NCBI RefSeq assembly: GCF_002863005.1
Contig: NZ_PKDG01000018.1
Location: 62,001 to 126,000, forward strand
Origin: Pseudoxanthomonas sp.
Lineage (GTDB): Bacteria > Pseudomonadota > Gammaproteobacteria > Xanthomonadales > Xanthomonadaceae
Direction of reading: 5' to 3'
Length of the DNA stretch: 64,000 bases
In this document: positions 9,316-18,157 of the stretch, in pieces
How the letters are laid out: the number at the start of each line of letters is the position of its first letter
Numbering within the stretch: position 1 is the first letter of the stretch
Translations under genes and position numbers: made by a program
Notes under the pieces: model-generated
What the model saw: only the letters and a program-made list of their open reading frames with translations
What the model was told of the DNA's origin: nothing
Databases searched by the model: none

Positions 9316-11145
9316 ATGGCGGGCAGGCAGGGAGGACGCAGGCGCTCTTGCGCCTTTGTGGTGGCGATGTTCGGGATCGTGGCGGGGATGGCCGAGGGCG
9401 GGGCGACGCCTGCGCCGCCCTTCCCCATGGAGGCGCCCGTGGCCTACACGGCCGCGCTGCAGGAAGCGATCGTGGCGCGCTGGGACGTGCCGGCGAGCGT
9501 ACGCGCCGGGCAGATGTGTCCCGTACGGCTCACGCTGCTGCCCGGCGGCGAGGTCCTCACCGCCACTGCGGAGCCGGCATGCCGGTTCGATGCGAAGGGA
9601 CGCGACTCGCTGCTGGCTGCCGTGCGGCAGGCGTCGCCGCTGCCTTATCGCGGCCACGAACGCGTGTTCCAGCGGACCACGGTGGTGCGGTTCGTACGGC
9701 CGGAGTCGGACGTGGCGAAGGCGCCTCCCGCGCCACCTGCCGCATTCCAGGACCATCTGGCCCGGGTGCGCGCGGTCGAGGCGCAGGCGCTCGACCCTGA
9801 AGCGCGTTGCCTCGCCTACCCGGACCTGCCCGGCAATGCCTGGCCGGCGAATGCGGGGGCGTCGCGTTGCCTCCTGTTGCGGGCGCCAATCCTGTCGCTG
9901 GACGAGATCGACCGGCAACTCGATCAACCGCAGGGAGCCCGCGCCCTGGACCGTCGTTTCGATGCGTTGCTGCGGGCGCACTACGCGGACGCGACCCAGC
10001 GCGATCAGATCTTCATCGCTTACTCGATCTTCGATGCCGATCCCGAGGCCGAGCGTGTTGCCCGACGCTGGCTGGAACAGTCGCCGGACAGCGCCTTCGC
10101 GAAAATGGCGCTGGGGGATGTTTACGCGCGCCAGGGTTGGCGGGCACGCGGCACCCAGTGGGCGTCGGAAACGCCGGGCCAGCAGCTGGAGCGGATGGGC
10201 GCGTTGTTCCAGCGTGCGGTGCCGCTGCTGGCCGAGGCGTTCCAGGAGGAGAAGCGGCTGTCTCCGGCGTGCGAACAACTGGCGGCGATCGGCCGGATGA
10301 GTTCCAACGAGTTGCAGCGCTGGGCGACCGCGGAGTGCCTCAGGATCGATCCGCAGTCCTACTTTGTTCTGGAAGAGGTCATCACGCAGGCCGAACCGCG
10401 CTGGGGCGGTTCGGAGGAGGCGATGCGCGCGGCTGCGGGGCTGATCGCCGCGCGTGTCGCGCAGAACCCTGCGCTGCTGACGCTGACGGCCATACCGATC
10501 GGCTATGAGGCGGATCTCGCCGACGCCTGGCCCGAGATCATGCCGGGTACGGTTGCCGCGTCGCTGCAGGCCCCCAATGCTGGCTACATGGCGCGTGCGG
10601 GACGCGGCATGTATGCGCAAGGCGATCGCTGGCGCGCGCTGAGCTGGGTGTCGCAGTCGCTGCGCTTCCAGCCGCGGGACGACAGCCACCTCGCGTTGCG
10701 TGCGGAGATCCTGATGGAACTGGACGATGGCGAGTGGGCATTGCGCGATGCGCGCCGTGCGGTCGAGGCGGCGCCCGCCAGCGCACGACGCCAGTACCTG
10801 CTGGCCCGTGCCACCCGGCGCGCGCTCGGCGAGCATGCGGCCCGCGGCCCGTTGTTGAAGACCATGGAGGACGCGGACATGCGGGAGCAAGCGTACGAGT
10901 TGTACTGCCAGACCTACGCGATGAGCGGTGAACTGGCGGCCGGCGAGGCATGCGTCGGGGCACTGGTCAGGGAGTTTCCGCGCAATGGCGAAGGCTGGCG
11001 CATGTTGGCCTGGCTCCGTGGCGTGCAGGACGATCCGGCCCAGGTGGAGGCGATCAACCAGTTCGTCAAATACCACGACCTCGAGCGCTGGCCGCACCAT
11101 GCCGCGACGATCGAACGCATCCGTCGGGCGAGGGCGCAGCGATGA
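9316..11145 (+). CDS. Exported protein with N-terminal TolA/TonB-C-like domain and helical (TPR/Sel1-like) repeats, function unknown
   Basis: 609 residues starting MAGRQGGRRRSCAFVVAMFG, a basic then hydrophobic signal peptide. Residues of about 40-130 (AYTAALQEAIVARWDVPASV, MCPVRLTLLPGGEVLTATAE, LLAAVRQASPLPY) match the pattern of the TolA C-terminal domain, including the PGGEV turn and the A-S-P-L-P element. The remaining ~470 residues are alanine-rich helical pairs (FAKMALGDVYARQGWRARGT; ALRAEILMELDDGEWALRDA) that resemble tetratricopeptide repeats. No catalytic motif is seen. It overlaps the next gene by four bases. A scaffold role in the envelope is an inference from architecture only. 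Confidence 0.75.
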   Translation: MAGRQGGRRRSCAFVVAMFGIVAGMAEGGATPAPPFPMEAPVAYTAALQEAIVARWDVPASVRAGQMCPVRLTLLPGGEVLTATAEPACRFDAKGRDSLLAAVRQASPLPYRGHERVFQRTTVVRFVRPESDVAKAPPAPPAAFQDHLARVRAVEAQALDPEARCLAYPDLPGNAWPANAGASRCLLLRAPILSLDEIDRQLDQPQGARALDRRFDALLRAHYADATQRDQIFIAYSIFDADPEAERVARRWLEQSPDSAFAKMALGDVYARQGWRARGTQWASETPGQQLERMGALFQRAVPLLAEAFQEEKRLSPACEQLAAIGRMSSNELQRWATAECLRIDPQSYFVLEEVITQAEPRWGGSEEAMRAAAGLIAARVAQNPALLTLTAIPIGYEADLADAWPEIMPGTVAASLQAPNAGYMARAGRGMYAQGDRWRALSWVSQSLRFQPRDDSHLALRAEILMELDDGEWALRDARRAVEAAPASARRQYLLARATRRALGEHAARGPLLKTMEDADMREQAYELYCQTYAMSGELAAGEACVGALVREFPRNGEGWRMLAWLRGVQDDPAQVEAINQFVKYHDLERWPHHAATIERIRRARAQR

Positions 11146-11855
11146 GGCCGGTGTTCCCGGGTCTTGTCGTGCCATGGGTGCTGTTGTTGGCCATCGCAGG
11201 CACCCGCGCCGAGGACCGCGCCGCGCCCGTCGTGCCATTGCCGCTCGATGCCAAGGTCGACGGCAAGGGGTATCCGGAATGGACGGCGGCGTGGTGGCAG
11301 TGGGCGGAAGCGCTGGATGGCCTGCCGTATCGCGACCGGGATGGCCGTGCCTGCGCCGTGGCACAGGATGGACCGGTCTGGTTTCTCGCGGGGACAACCG
11401 GCGGATTCAATGCGCGCCGCGAATGCACGGTTCCCGTTGGCAAGCACCTGCTCATGCCGGTGATCAACATGATCCACTACACGCCGGGCGACGCGTTGCG
11501 TGGCGATCGTGTCCCCAGCTGCCGCCAGTTGCAGGCCTGGGCTGCGGTCAACAACGACCGGCTGTCGAGTGCGGTGGTCCTGCTGGACGGCGTACCGGTC
11601 GCGGAGGTCGCGCGCTATCGCGTACGCAGCAACGGCTGCTTTCCGCTGTATCCCGATGTTCCACCTCCCCCGGGCCACCTGGCGCAGGTGGCGGCGAGCG
11701 ACGGGTATTGGCTGTTGCTGCCGCCGCTGTCGCCGGGGCGGCATACCGTGAGCGTCGGCGCCAACTACGACGCCGATGGCAGTGGCTATGGGCGCATGGT
11801 GCAGAGCTTCGAGTACGTGCTCTGGATCGGGGGCGAAGGCGTCGCGGCCCGCTGA
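11142..11855 (+). CDS. Conserved secreted protein of unknown function
   Basis: 237 residues with a clear signal peptide (MRPVFPGLVVPWVLLLAIAG, cleavage near TRA-ED). The mature part is Trp-rich at its start (YPEWTAAWWQWAEALDG). It has cysteines in GRACAVAQDGPVWFLAGTTGG, RRECTVPVGKHLLMP, VPSCRQL and NGCFPLYP that could form two disulphides. No enzyme motif is recognised. The fold looks mostly beta (LLLPPLSPGRHTVSVGANYD). The ATG overlaps the stop of the TolA-C/repeat protein (ATGA), so the two are probably co-translated and act together in the periplasm or outer envelope. Confidence 0.75.
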   Translation: MRPVFPGLVVPWVLLLAIAGTRAEDRAAPVVPLPLDAKVDGKGYPEWTAAWWQWAEALDGLPYRDRDGRACAVAQDGPVWFLAGTTGGFNARRECTVPVGKHLLMPVINMIHYTPGDALRGDRVPSCRQLQAWAAVNNDRLSSAVVLLDGVPVAEVARYRVRSNGCFPLYPDVPPPPGHLAQVAASDGYWLLLPPLSPGRHTVSVGANYDADGSGYGRMVQSFEYVLWIGGEGVAAR

Positions 11856-11870
11856 CCCGCCCGTCCGTGC

Positions 11871-12575
11871 TCAGTGGCAGCGGACCAGGATCGCGGTCAC
11901 GTTGTCCGAGCCGCCGCCGTCCAAAGCCGCCGCGATCAGCGTGTCGACGCATTCCTGTGCGCTGCAGTCGTCGTGCTTGAGGGTGGCGGCGATGCTGGGA
12001 TCGTCGACCTCTTCGGTCAGCCCATCGCTGCACAACAACAGTTGCATGCCCGGGCGAAGTTCGCCGGTCATGGTTTCGACGTTGAGGTGGTTGGGGTCGG
12101 TGACCCCCAGCGCCTGGGTGACGACGTTGCGATGCGGGTGGGTGCGCGCCTGTTCGCTGGTCAGGGCACCCTGGGCGATCAGTTCCTGCACGTAGCTGTG
12201 GTCCTGGCTCAGCTGGGCCAGCTGCCCCTCGCGCCACAGGTAGGCCCGGCTGTCGCCGACCCAGGCCACTTCGAAGCAGTTGCCCTGGATGCGGGCCGCC
12301 ACCACGGTGGTGCCCATCGGCAAGGTGTCGTTGCGGCGGCGGGAGGTACGGATGATCTCCTCGTCGGCGATCCGGATCGCCTGCGCCAGCGGCGTGCCAT
12401 CGCGGATCTCGCGCACGATGGTCTCCCGCGCCAGGGCACTGGCCACTTCGCCGCAGGCGTGGCCGCCCATGCCATCGGCCACCAGCCACAGGCCCAGCTC
12501 GCTGTCGCCGTAGTAGGTGTCTTCGTTCAGCTCGCGACGGAGGCCGACGTGGGAGATGTGGCCGAATTCGATCAT
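11871..12575 (-). CDS. PP2C-family serine/threonine protein phosphatase (PrpC/Stp type)
   Basis: Metal-dependent phosphatase acting on Ser/Thr-phosphoproteins, 234 residues, cytoplasmic. PP2C motifs appear in order: GLRRELNEDTYY, VADGMGGHACGEVAS (metal-binding Asp and Gly), WVGDSRAYLWREG, SQDHSYVQELI, LGVTDPN, LLLCSDGLTEEVDD and GGSDNVTAILV. The length matches bacterial Stp1/PrpC enzymes, which often oppose a Hanks-type kinase. No kinase gene lies in this window. It is transcribed towards the exported-protein pair with 15 bases between stops. Confidence 0.93.
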   Translation of the reverse strand: MIEFGHISHVGLRRELNEDTYYGDSELGLWLVADGMGGHACGEVASALARETIVREIRDGTPLAQAIRIADEEIIRTSRRRNDTLPMGTTVVAARIQGNCFEVAWVGDSRAYLWREGQLAQLSQDHSYVQELIAQGALTSEQARTHPHRNVVTQALGVTDPNHLNVETMTGELRPGMQLLLCSDGLTEEVDDPSIAATLKHDDCSAQECVDTLIAAALDGGGSDNVTAILVRCH

Positions 12576-12791
12576 GGTGCCCTGGTCTGTGCGGACGGCG
12601 TTTTCCTATCCGCTCATACGCAATGATCCGTGCGGACAGGACATCGGACAAGATTCGGGGCTTTCCAAACCCAACCGGGGTTCACCGAGGTGCAGGTCGG
12701 GTGATGCGCCCCGCCGTCTTCGGGATCGGTCGGCTTGTCCCGATGCGGCGCGCCACGTATGATTCACGCCCCCGGGACAGCCCGGGCCACC
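12576..12791. other. Intergenic region between PP2C phosphatase and tRNA-Ser(CGA)
   Basis: This 216-base gap between divergent genes, with the tRNA and terminator following, holds the tRNA promoter (12735-12763). I see no open frame with coding character and no repeat in it. Confidence 0.6.
12735..12763 (+). promoter_or_regulatory. Predicted sigma-70 promoter of tRNA-Ser(CGA)
   Basis: TTGTCC (12735-12740) and TATGAT (12758-12763) are 17 bases apart. The -10 box ends 28 bases before the tRNA. Placement and spacing are near ideal for a stable RNA gene. Confidence 0.6.
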
Positions 12792-12882
12792 GGAGAGGTG
12801 GCAGAGTGGTTGAATGTACCTGACTCGAAATCAGGCATACGTTAATAGCGTATCGAGGGTTCGAATCCCTCCCTCTCCGCCA
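12792..12882 (+). tRNA. tRNA-Ser (anticodon CGA)
   Basis: 91 bases including encoded CCA. The acceptor pairs GGAGAGG with CCTCTCC. The anticodon loop CTCGAAA has CGA at 12826-12828, closed by CCTGA/TCAGG. The long variable arm (CATACG..CGTAT) is typical of class II tRNA-Ser. The T-arm has GGTTCGAATCC. Confidence 0.97.
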
Positions 12883-12890
12883 GTTTCAAG

Positions 12891-12913
12891 AAAGCCCCCG
12901 CAAGGGGGCTTTT
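12891..12913 (+). terminator. Intrinsic terminator after tRNA-Ser(CGA)
   Basis: AAAGCCCCC, loop GCAA and GGGGGCTTT form a perfect 9-bp stem with a short T run. It is eight bases after the tRNA 3' end. Confidence 0.9.
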
Positions 12914-12989
12914 GCGTTTCCGTCACCGTGATGGGCGCGGATCGCCGTTGGGGACGGGCGTAGAATGGCCTTTTGCGCCGGAGCCCTCC

Positions 12990-13397
12990 ATGTCCGAGAT
13001 CCTCGTCCCCGTGTCCTTCGGTGAGCTGTTGGACAAGATCGCCATCCTGCAGATCAAGTCGGAACGCATGAGCGACCCGGCCAAACTGGCGCACGTGCGC
13101 GACGAACTGGCGGCGCTGGAGAAGACCTGGATGGCCCATCCCGTGGCCGGCCACGACATCGTCGAACTGCGCGCCCAGCTGAAAGCCGTGAACGAGCGCC
13201 TCTGGGTGGTCGAGGACGAGGTACGGCTGAAGGAAAAGGCGCAGGCCTTCGACGACGACTTCGTCCGCCTCGCCCGCAGCGTCTATTTCGAGAACGACGA
13301 GCGCGCCCGCATCAAGAAGGCGATCAACCTGGCCCTGGGCTCGAGCTACGTGGAAGAGAAGTCCTACCAGGACTACCGGACCGCGGGCGCGCCCTGA
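12990..13397 (+). CDS. DUF6165 family protein
   Basis: 135 residues, acidic and mostly helical, cytoplasmic. It begins MSEILVPVSFGELLDKIAIL and contains LAALEKTWMAHPVAGHDIVE and NERLWVVEDEVRLKEKAQAF, the pattern of DUF6165 proteins found beside lipopolysaccharide and glycan genes in Proteobacteria. The biochemical function is unknown. A -10-like TAGAAT lies at 12961-12966. It ends six bases from the convergent heptosyltransferase gene. A role in core oligosaccharide assembly is suggested only by the neighbourhood. Confidence 0.75.
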   Translation: MSEILVPVSFGELLDKIAILQIKSERMSDPAKLAHVRDELAALEKTWMAHPVAGHDIVELRAQLKAVNERLWVVEDEVRLKEKAQAFDDDFVRLARSVYFENDERARIKKAINLALGSSYVEEKSYQDYRTAGAP

Positions 13398-13403
13398 CGG
13401 CGA

Positions 13404-14444
13404 TCAGCCTGCGAGATCGTGCCGGCGTCGCTCGAAGGCGGCGATGCCATCGTCCACGGTGATCAGGGCCATGACGCCGTCGTGCTCGATCTTCGTGCCC
13501 CACGCGAGTTCGGCGGCTGGCCTGCCCTTGTAGCGGCGTGCGGCGTCATCGTAGCGGTCCACGCAGTAACGCACCGTGGAGTATGGGCCGCTGCGGCGGG
13601 GATTGCTGGCCGCGTGCAGGCCCAGCACGGCGGCGCCCATGGCGTTGGCGATGTGCATGGGGCCGGAGTCGGGCGTCATCACTAGGTCCGCGCGCGCCAG
13701 CAGGGCCGGCAACTGCTTCAGGGTGTCCTTGCCGACCAGGTCCAGCGCAGGTGACCGCATCGCGGCGATGATGCCGTCCGCTGTCCGCCGTTCCAATTCG
13801 CTGCGCCCCCCGCACACCACCACGCGCCATCCCTGCGAGGCAGCGTGGTCGGCGACGGCGGCGTAGCGGTCCGCATACCAGTTGCGACGTTCGTGGCTGG
13901 AACACGGCGAGATCACCAGCGTCCGCCGGCCGTCCTCGGGCCACTGCGCACGCGCCCATGCGTGCGCGTCGGCCGGTACCGGCAGGTCCCAGCGCACCTC
14001 GGTCTGGTGCAGGCCCAGCGGTTCGCAGAAACTGCCGATCGCATCGAGCACGTGGATGCCGGGCCTGTCGGGAATGCGTTCGTTGATCACCAGGCCATGC
14101 AGGTCCTTGGAACGACGGCGGTCGTAGCCGATCCTTCGCCGGGCCCGGATGAAGGCCGACAGCAGGTTCGCGCGCAACGCCACCTGCATCTGCAGCAGCG
14201 CGTCGAAGCGTTCCTCCGGCAGTTCCCGGCGCAAGGCGCGCATGCCGGCCAGTCCTGTCTTCTTGTCGTAGGTGTGGAAGGTCACGCCTTCCAGCCCTTC
14301 GAGCAGCTTGAATCCGCCCTTGTCGATTACCCAGTGCAGCGGCAGTTGCGGCCACTGCCGCTGCAGCGTGCGCACGAGGGGCACGACGTGGGTCACGTCG
14401 CCGAGTGCGGAGAGTCGGAGCAGGCAGAGCGATGAGGGAATCAT
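13404..14444 (-). CDS. ADP-heptose:LPS heptosyltransferase (glycosyltransferase family 9)
   Basis: 346 residues. It transfers L,D-heptose onto the KDO/lipid A part of lipopolysaccharide at the cytoplasmic face of the inner membrane. Family 9 features are the N-terminal LCLLRLSALGDVTHVVPLVR, LPLHWVIDKGGFKLLEGL, the central LVISPCSSHERRNWYADRYA and the nucleotide-sugar region DLVMTPDSGPMHIANAMGA. It is most like heptosyltransferase I (WaaC), but assignment to I or II needs a tree. It starts only 26 bases from kdkA on the other strand. Both act on the inner core, so co-regulation is likely. Confidence 0.88.
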   Translation of the reverse strand: MIPSSLCLLRLSALGDVTHVVPLVRTLQRQWPQLPLHWVIDKGGFKLLEGLEGVTFHTYDKKTGLAGMRALRRELPEERFDALLQMQVALRANLLSAFIRARRRIGYDRRRSKDLHGLVINERIPDRPGIHVLDAIGSFCEPLGLHQTEVRWDLPVPADAHAWARAQWPEDGRRTLVISPCSSHERRNWYADRYAAVADHAASQGWRVVVCGGRSELERRTADGIIAAMRSPALDLVGKDTLKQLPALLARADLVMTPDSGPMHIANAMGAAVLGLHAASNPRRSGPYSTVRYCVDRYDDAARRYKGRPAAELAWGTKIEHDGVMALITVDDGIAAFERRRHDLAG

Positions 14445-14458
14445 GGGATAACTATTGT

Positions 14459-14470
14459 TAGACTCGCTGG
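14459..14470 (+). promoter_or_regulatory. -10-like hexamer abutting the kdkA start
   Basis: TAGACT (14459-14464) ends six bases before the kdkA ATG at 14471 and no Shine-Dalgarno sequence is present. With only 26 bases between the divergent genes, the kdkA -35 region would fall inside the heptosyltransferase start codon region. The geometry matches a leaderless transcript. Inferred from sequence only. Confidence 0.4.
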
Positions 14471-15220
14471 ATGGTCGGATTTGACGCCTCGGAATCCCTG
14501 ACGCCGTTCCGCGAAGGCAGCGGATATGGCGCGATTCTGTTCGACCGCAAACACCTGCGGCAAGCGGATCCCGACTGGTTCCAGCCCGAGAAGTGGGGCG
14601 AACGCGCCCGCCCGGTGGACAGTGGAGGGCGCGGCAGCGCCTGGTTCATCGATGCCCCGTCCAGCCAGTGCGTGCTGCGTCATTATCGCCGGGGCGGCCT
14701 GGCGGCGCGTTTCAGCCGGGACCGCTATCTCTGGCATGGGCCGGACAAGACCCGCAGTTTCGCCGAGTTCCGGCTGACGCGTGCCCTGCTGGCGCGCGGC
14801 CTGCCGGTGCCAAGGCCGGTGGCGGCCAGCTACGTGCGCGACGGGATGTTCTACCGTGCGTCGATCCTGCTGGAGCGCCTGATGGAGGTGCGCACGCTGG
14901 CCGACATCGCCGACCAGACCGAGGGCCATGCGCCATGGGAGAGCACGGGCCGCCTGGTGGCGCGCTTCCATCGTGCGGGCCTGGACCATGCCGACCTCAA
15001 TGCGCAGAACATCCTGTTCGATGCGGGCGGTCATGGCTGGCTGATCGATTTCGACCGGGGCCGGCTGCGCATTCCCGCCACCGCGTGGCGCGAACAGAAC
15101 CTCGCACGGCTCAAGCGTTCCCTGCTCAAGTTGCGCGGTGCGCGCAGCGAGGATGAAGTAGGCGTCGACTTCGCGCACCTCCGCCGCGCCTACGACCATG
15201 CCTGGTCGCGGGGGTACTGA
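14471..15220 (+). CDS. kdkA: 3-deoxy-D-manno-octulosonic acid (KDO) kinase
   Basis: Protein-kinase-fold enzyme that phosphorylates KDO of lipid A-KDO at O-4, using ATP, at the inner membrane. It has 249 residues, the usual KdkA size. It shows the N-terminal [19 protein letters not shown], the lysine-equivalent region [20 protein letters not shown], the catalytic loop [14 protein letters not shown] and the metal-binding [11 protein letters not shown]. This gene occurs in organisms whose core carries a single phosphorylated KDO, including Xanthomonadaceae. It is followed by the MBL-fold gene with no real gap. Confidence 0.94.
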   Translation: MVGFDASESLTPFREGSGYGAILFDRKHLRQADPDWFQPEKWGERARPVDSGGRGSAWFIDAPSSQCVLRHYRRGGLAARFSRDRYLWHGPDKTRSFAEFRLTRALLARGLPVPRPVAASYVRDGMFYRASILLERLMEVRTLADIADQTEGHAPWESTGRLVARFHRAGLDHADLNAQNILFDAGGHGWLIDFDRGRLRIPATAWREQNLARLKRSLLKLRGARSEDEVGVDFAHLRRAYDHAWSRGY

Positions 15221-15221
15221 C

Positions 15222-15974
15222 GTGGCGTGGATGCTGCGGTTCCTGGGCGTGGGCAACGCCGGTGCCGTCGAGCTCGGCTCGGCGATGGCGACGCTGGAGC
15301 GCGACGGCCGACCATGGCTGACGATCGACTGCGGCGGCGAAGGGTTGACCGCATACCAGTCGCGCCATGGAGGCATGCCCGAGGCGCTCTTCATCACCCA
15401 TGTGCACCTCGATCACGTCGCGGGCATGGAAAGGTTGTTCGTCGCCAGCTATTTCGACGCTGCACGGCGCGGGAAGGTCCGCCTGTACGTGCCGGCGCCC
15501 CTGGTGCCGCTGCTCCACCAGCGCATCGCCAGCTATCCCAACGTCCTGGCAGAGGGCGGCGCGAACTTCTGGGACGCGTTCCAGCTGATCCCGGTCGGTG
15601 ACGCGTTCTGGCATGACGGCTTGCGACTGGACGTGTTCCCGGTGCGCCACCATTGGCCGGAAACGGCGTTCGGCCTGCGCCTGCGGGGCAGCGTGGTGTG
15701 GACCGGCGATACGCGGCCCATCCCCGAAATGCTGGCGCGCCATGCGAACGCGGGCGAACTGATCGCCCATGATTGCGCATTGCACGGCAACCCGTCGCAC
15801 AGCGGCATCGACGATCTGGAACGCGAGTATCCGTCCGCGCTGCTGGCCCGCTGCGTGCTGTACCACTATGCGAGCGAAGCGGACGCGCACGCCCTTCGCG
15901 CACGCGGCCACCGTGTCGCCGTGGCGGGCGAGGGATTCGCGCTGGCGGACCCGCTGCCGACCGTGCTGCCTTGA
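15222..15974 (+). CDS. MBL-fold metallo-hydrolase of unknown substrate
   Basis: About 250 residues with the metallo-beta-lactamase fold. The metal motif is LFITHVHLDHVAGMERLF, followed by VVWTGDTRPIPEMLARH and IAHDCALHG, which give the distal aspartate and histidine ligands. This resembles the RNase Z-like and related groups, but the substrate is not known. The GTG at 15222 is preferred because a G-rich purine run lies 7-12 bases upstream. An ATG at 15231 is possible. It is transcribed with kdkA and its stop overlaps the TTG start of moaA. Confidence 0.8.
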   Translation: MAWMLRFLGVGNAGAVELGSAMATLERDGRPWLTIDCGGEGLTAYQSRHGGMPEALFITHVHLDHVAGMERLFVASYFDAARRGKVRLYVPAPLVPLLHQRIASYPNVLAEGGANFWDAFQLIPVGDAFWHDGLRLDVFPVRHHWPETAFGLRLRGSVVWTGDTRPIPEMLARHANAGELIAHDCALHGNPSHSGIDDLEREYPSALLARCVLYHYASEADAHALRARGHRVAVAGEGFALADPLPTVLP

Positions 15975-16984
15975 ACGCCATCCCGCTCCCGCGCGATCTG
16001 CTGGGCCGTCCCCTGCATGACCTGCGGCTTTCCGTCATCGATGCCTGCAATTTCCGCTGCGGCTACTGCATGCCGGCCGATCGCGTGCCCGAGGACTACG
16101 GGACCGATGCCTCGCAACGCCTGTCTTTCGACGAGATCGACACGCTGGTCCGCGCCTTCGTGCGGCTGGGCATGCGCAAGCTGCGATTGACCGGGGGCGA
16201 GCCGCTGCTGCGCAAGCGCCTGCCCGATCTCGTCCACCGCCTTTCGGCCATTCCGGGATTGGAGGACATCGCCCTCACGACGAACGGCATGTTGCTGGCG
16301 CACCAGGCGCAGGCGCTGCACGACGCCGGCTTGCGGCGCATCACCGTCAGCCTGGACGCGCTGGATGCCGATCTCTTCGCCGAGATGTCGGGGCGGCGGG
16401 GGAAGGTAAGCGACGTGCTTGCGGGTATCGACGCCGCCGTGAGAGCCGGATTCTCGCGGCTCAAGATCAATGCCGTCGTGCAGCGCGGGCTCAACGAGAA
16501 TCAGGTGGTGCCGTTGGTCGAGCATTTCCGCGGCACGGGCCATGTCGTGCGGTTCATCGAATTCATGGATGTGGGAGACAGCAACGACTGGCGGCTCGAC
16601 CGGATGGTGCCGTCGGCCGCGTTGCGCGACCGCATCGCCGAGCGCTGGCCGCTGCATCCGCTGCAGGCGGACTATCGGGGCGAGGTGGCGGAGCGGTACG
16701 GGTTCGACGACGGCGGTGGCGAAGTCGGTTTCGTCAGCTCGGTCAGTACGCCGTTCTGCGGCGACTGCCACCGTGCGCGCGTGTCGGCCGACGGGCGCCT
16801 TTTCACCTGCCTGTTCGCGTCGGAGGGCGCCGACCTGCGTGCGGTCCTTGCGCAAGGCGAAGATGCGCTGGCGACGCACGTGGCAGGCCTGTGGTCGGCG
16901 CGCGGCGACCGCTACAGCGAGTTGCGTGGCCGTCCCGAAGTGCGGGATCGGCGACGCGTCGAGATGTATCTTATCGGTGGTTGA
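15971..16984 (+). CDS. moaA: GTP 3',8-cyclase (radical SAM, molybdopterin synthesis)
   Basis: First enzyme of molybdenum cofactor synthesis. It converts GTP to 3',8-cyclo-GTP using two 4Fe-4S clusters. It has 337 residues. The radical-SAM cluster is bound by CNFRCGYC near residue 25. The second cluster ligands are in [10 protein letters not shown] and the downstream [22 protein letters not shown] binds SAM. The protein ends in Gly-Gly, a feature of the family required for activity. The only start that gives a normal N-terminus is TTG at 15971, overlapping the previous stop (TTGA). Confidence 0.95.
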   Translation: MNAIPLPRDLLGRPLHDLRLSVIDACNFRCGYCMPADRVPEDYGTDASQRLSFDEIDTLVRAFVRLGMRKLRLTGGEPLLRKRLPDLVHRLSAIPGLEDIALTTNGMLLAHQAQALHDAGLRRITVSLDALDADLFAEMSGRRGKVSDVLAGIDAAVRAGFSRLKINAVVQRGLNENQVVPLVEHFRGTGHVVRFIEFMDVGDSNDWRLDRMVPSAALRDRIAERWPLHPLQADYRGEVAERYGFDDGGGEVGFVSSVSTPFCGDCHRARVSADGRLFTCLFASEGADLRAVLAQGEDALATHVAGLWSARGDRYSELRGRPEVRDRRRVEMYLIGG

Positions 16985-17000
16985 ACCACGCAGGATCCTC

Positions 17001-17483
17001 ATGCCACGTAACGCCCTGACCCATCTCGACGCCGACGGTCGCCCGGCCATGGTCGACGTTTCCGGCAAGGCGGCGACGGCGCGCGAAGCGCTCGCCACCT
17101 GCCGCGTGCGGTTTCCGGCGGAGATCGCGCGGCAGCTGAAGCGCAACGGCTTGCGCAGTGCGAAGGGCGGCATCGTCGATACGGCGATCATCGCCGGGAC
17201 GATGGCGGTCAAGCGCACGCATGAACTGATCCCTTTCTGCCATCCGCTGCCGATCGACGGATGCCGCGTGGCGGTGGACTGGGATGGCGAAGCCACGCTG
17301 CGCATCGATTGCCAGGTACGCACCGTGCATCGCACGGGGGTGGAAATGGAGGCGCTCACCGGAGCCACGGTGGCCGCCCTTACGGTCTACGACATGTGCA
17401 AGGCGCTGTCGCACGCGATCGTGCTCGGACCGGCGAAACTCGTCGGCAAGCGCGGCGGCAAGCGCGACGTGGGGCAGCTCTGA
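17001..17483 (+). CDS. moaC: Cyclic pyranopterin monophosphate synthase
   Basis: Converts 3',8-cyclo-GTP to cyclic pyranopterin monophosphate, the second step of the pathway. It has 160 residues. Signatures are [71 protein letters not shown] and MCKALSHAI. The ATG at 17001 follows CAGGA by 7 bases. It shares one base with moaD. Complete and typical. Confidence 0.97.
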   Translation: MPRNALTHLDADGRPAMVDVSGKAATAREALATCRVRFPAEIARQLKRNGLRSAKGGIVDTAIIAGTMAVKRTHELIPFCHPLPIDGCRVAVDWDGEATLRIDCQVRTVHRTGVEMEALTGATVAALTVYDMCKALSHAIVLGPAKLVGKRGGKRDVGQL

Positions 17484-17725
17484 TGCCCACGGTGACGCTG
17501 CTCTATTTCGCCAGCCTGCGCGAGCGTGCCGGCATCGCCAGCGAAACCCTCTCCACCCAGGCCCCGGACCTGGCGAGGGTCTACGACGACGTACAGGCGC
17601 GGCATGGATTCACCTGGCCGCGCGAGCACCTGCGCGTCGCGGTGAACGGCGAGTTCGCGCGCTGGGGAGACGCGCCGTCTGCGGACAGCGAGATCGCCTT
17701 TATTCCGCCCGTCAGCGGGGGTTGA
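17483..17725 (+). CDS. moaD: Molybdopterin synthase small subunit (sulphur carrier)
   Basis: 80-residue ubiquitin-like protein that carries a C-terminal thiocarboxylate and donates sulphur to cyclic pyranopterin monophosphate. It has a beta-grasp N-terminus VTLLYFASLRERAGI and the required C-terminal PPVSGG. The ATG overlaps the moaC stop by one base. moaE begins three bases after its stop, so the two synthase subunits are made together. Confidence 0.96.
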   Translation: MPTVTLLYFASLRERAGIASETLSTQAPDLARVYDDVQARHGFTWPREHLRVAVNGEFARWGDAPSADSEIAFIPPVSGG

Positions 17726-17728
17726 GCC

Positions 17729-18157
17729 ATGGCCGACTTCGCCCTCTCGGAGACGCCGCCCGACCTGGACGCATGGCGCGCACGCGTGCTCGATCCGCGC
17801 GCGGGCGGCTACGCCAGCTTCGAAGGCTGGGTACGCGACCATCACGCGGGTCGCTCCGTGGGTGGCTTGGATTACGAAGCGTATGCAGCGCTCGCCGAGC
17901 GCGAAGGCGAACGCATCCTTGCGGAAGCGAAGGCGCGCTTCGACATCATCGCTGCGTGCTGCGTGCATCGCGTGGGAACGCTGGCCATCGGCGACCTGGC
18001 GGTGTGGGTGGGCGTAAGCGCCGCGCACCGCGGTGCGGCGTTCGATGCCTGCCGCTACATCATCGATGAGGTGAAGCGTCGCGTGCCGATCTGGAAGCGC
18101 GAGCATTACCGCGAAGGCGATGCCGACTGGCTGCACCCGATGGCGGAGGGTGCATGA
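17729..18157 (+). CDS. moaE: Molybdopterin synthase large (catalytic) subunit
   Basis: 142 residues. It forms the catalytic subunit of MoaD2E2 molybdopterin synthase. Recognised by GGYASFEGWVRDHHAGR, LDYEAYAALAEREGERI, CCVHRVGTLAIGD and the lysine-containing motif DEVKRRVPIWKREHYREG, where the MoaD tail is bound and sulphur transferred. Its stop overlaps the start of the propeller protein gene by four bases. Confidence 0.97.
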   Translation: MADFALSETPPDLDAWRARVLDPRAGGYASFEGWVRDHHAGRSVGGLDYEAYAALAEREGERILAEAKARFDIIAACCVHRVGTLAIGDLAVWVGVSAAHRGAAFDACRYIIDEVKRRVPIWKREHYREGDADWLHPMAEGA

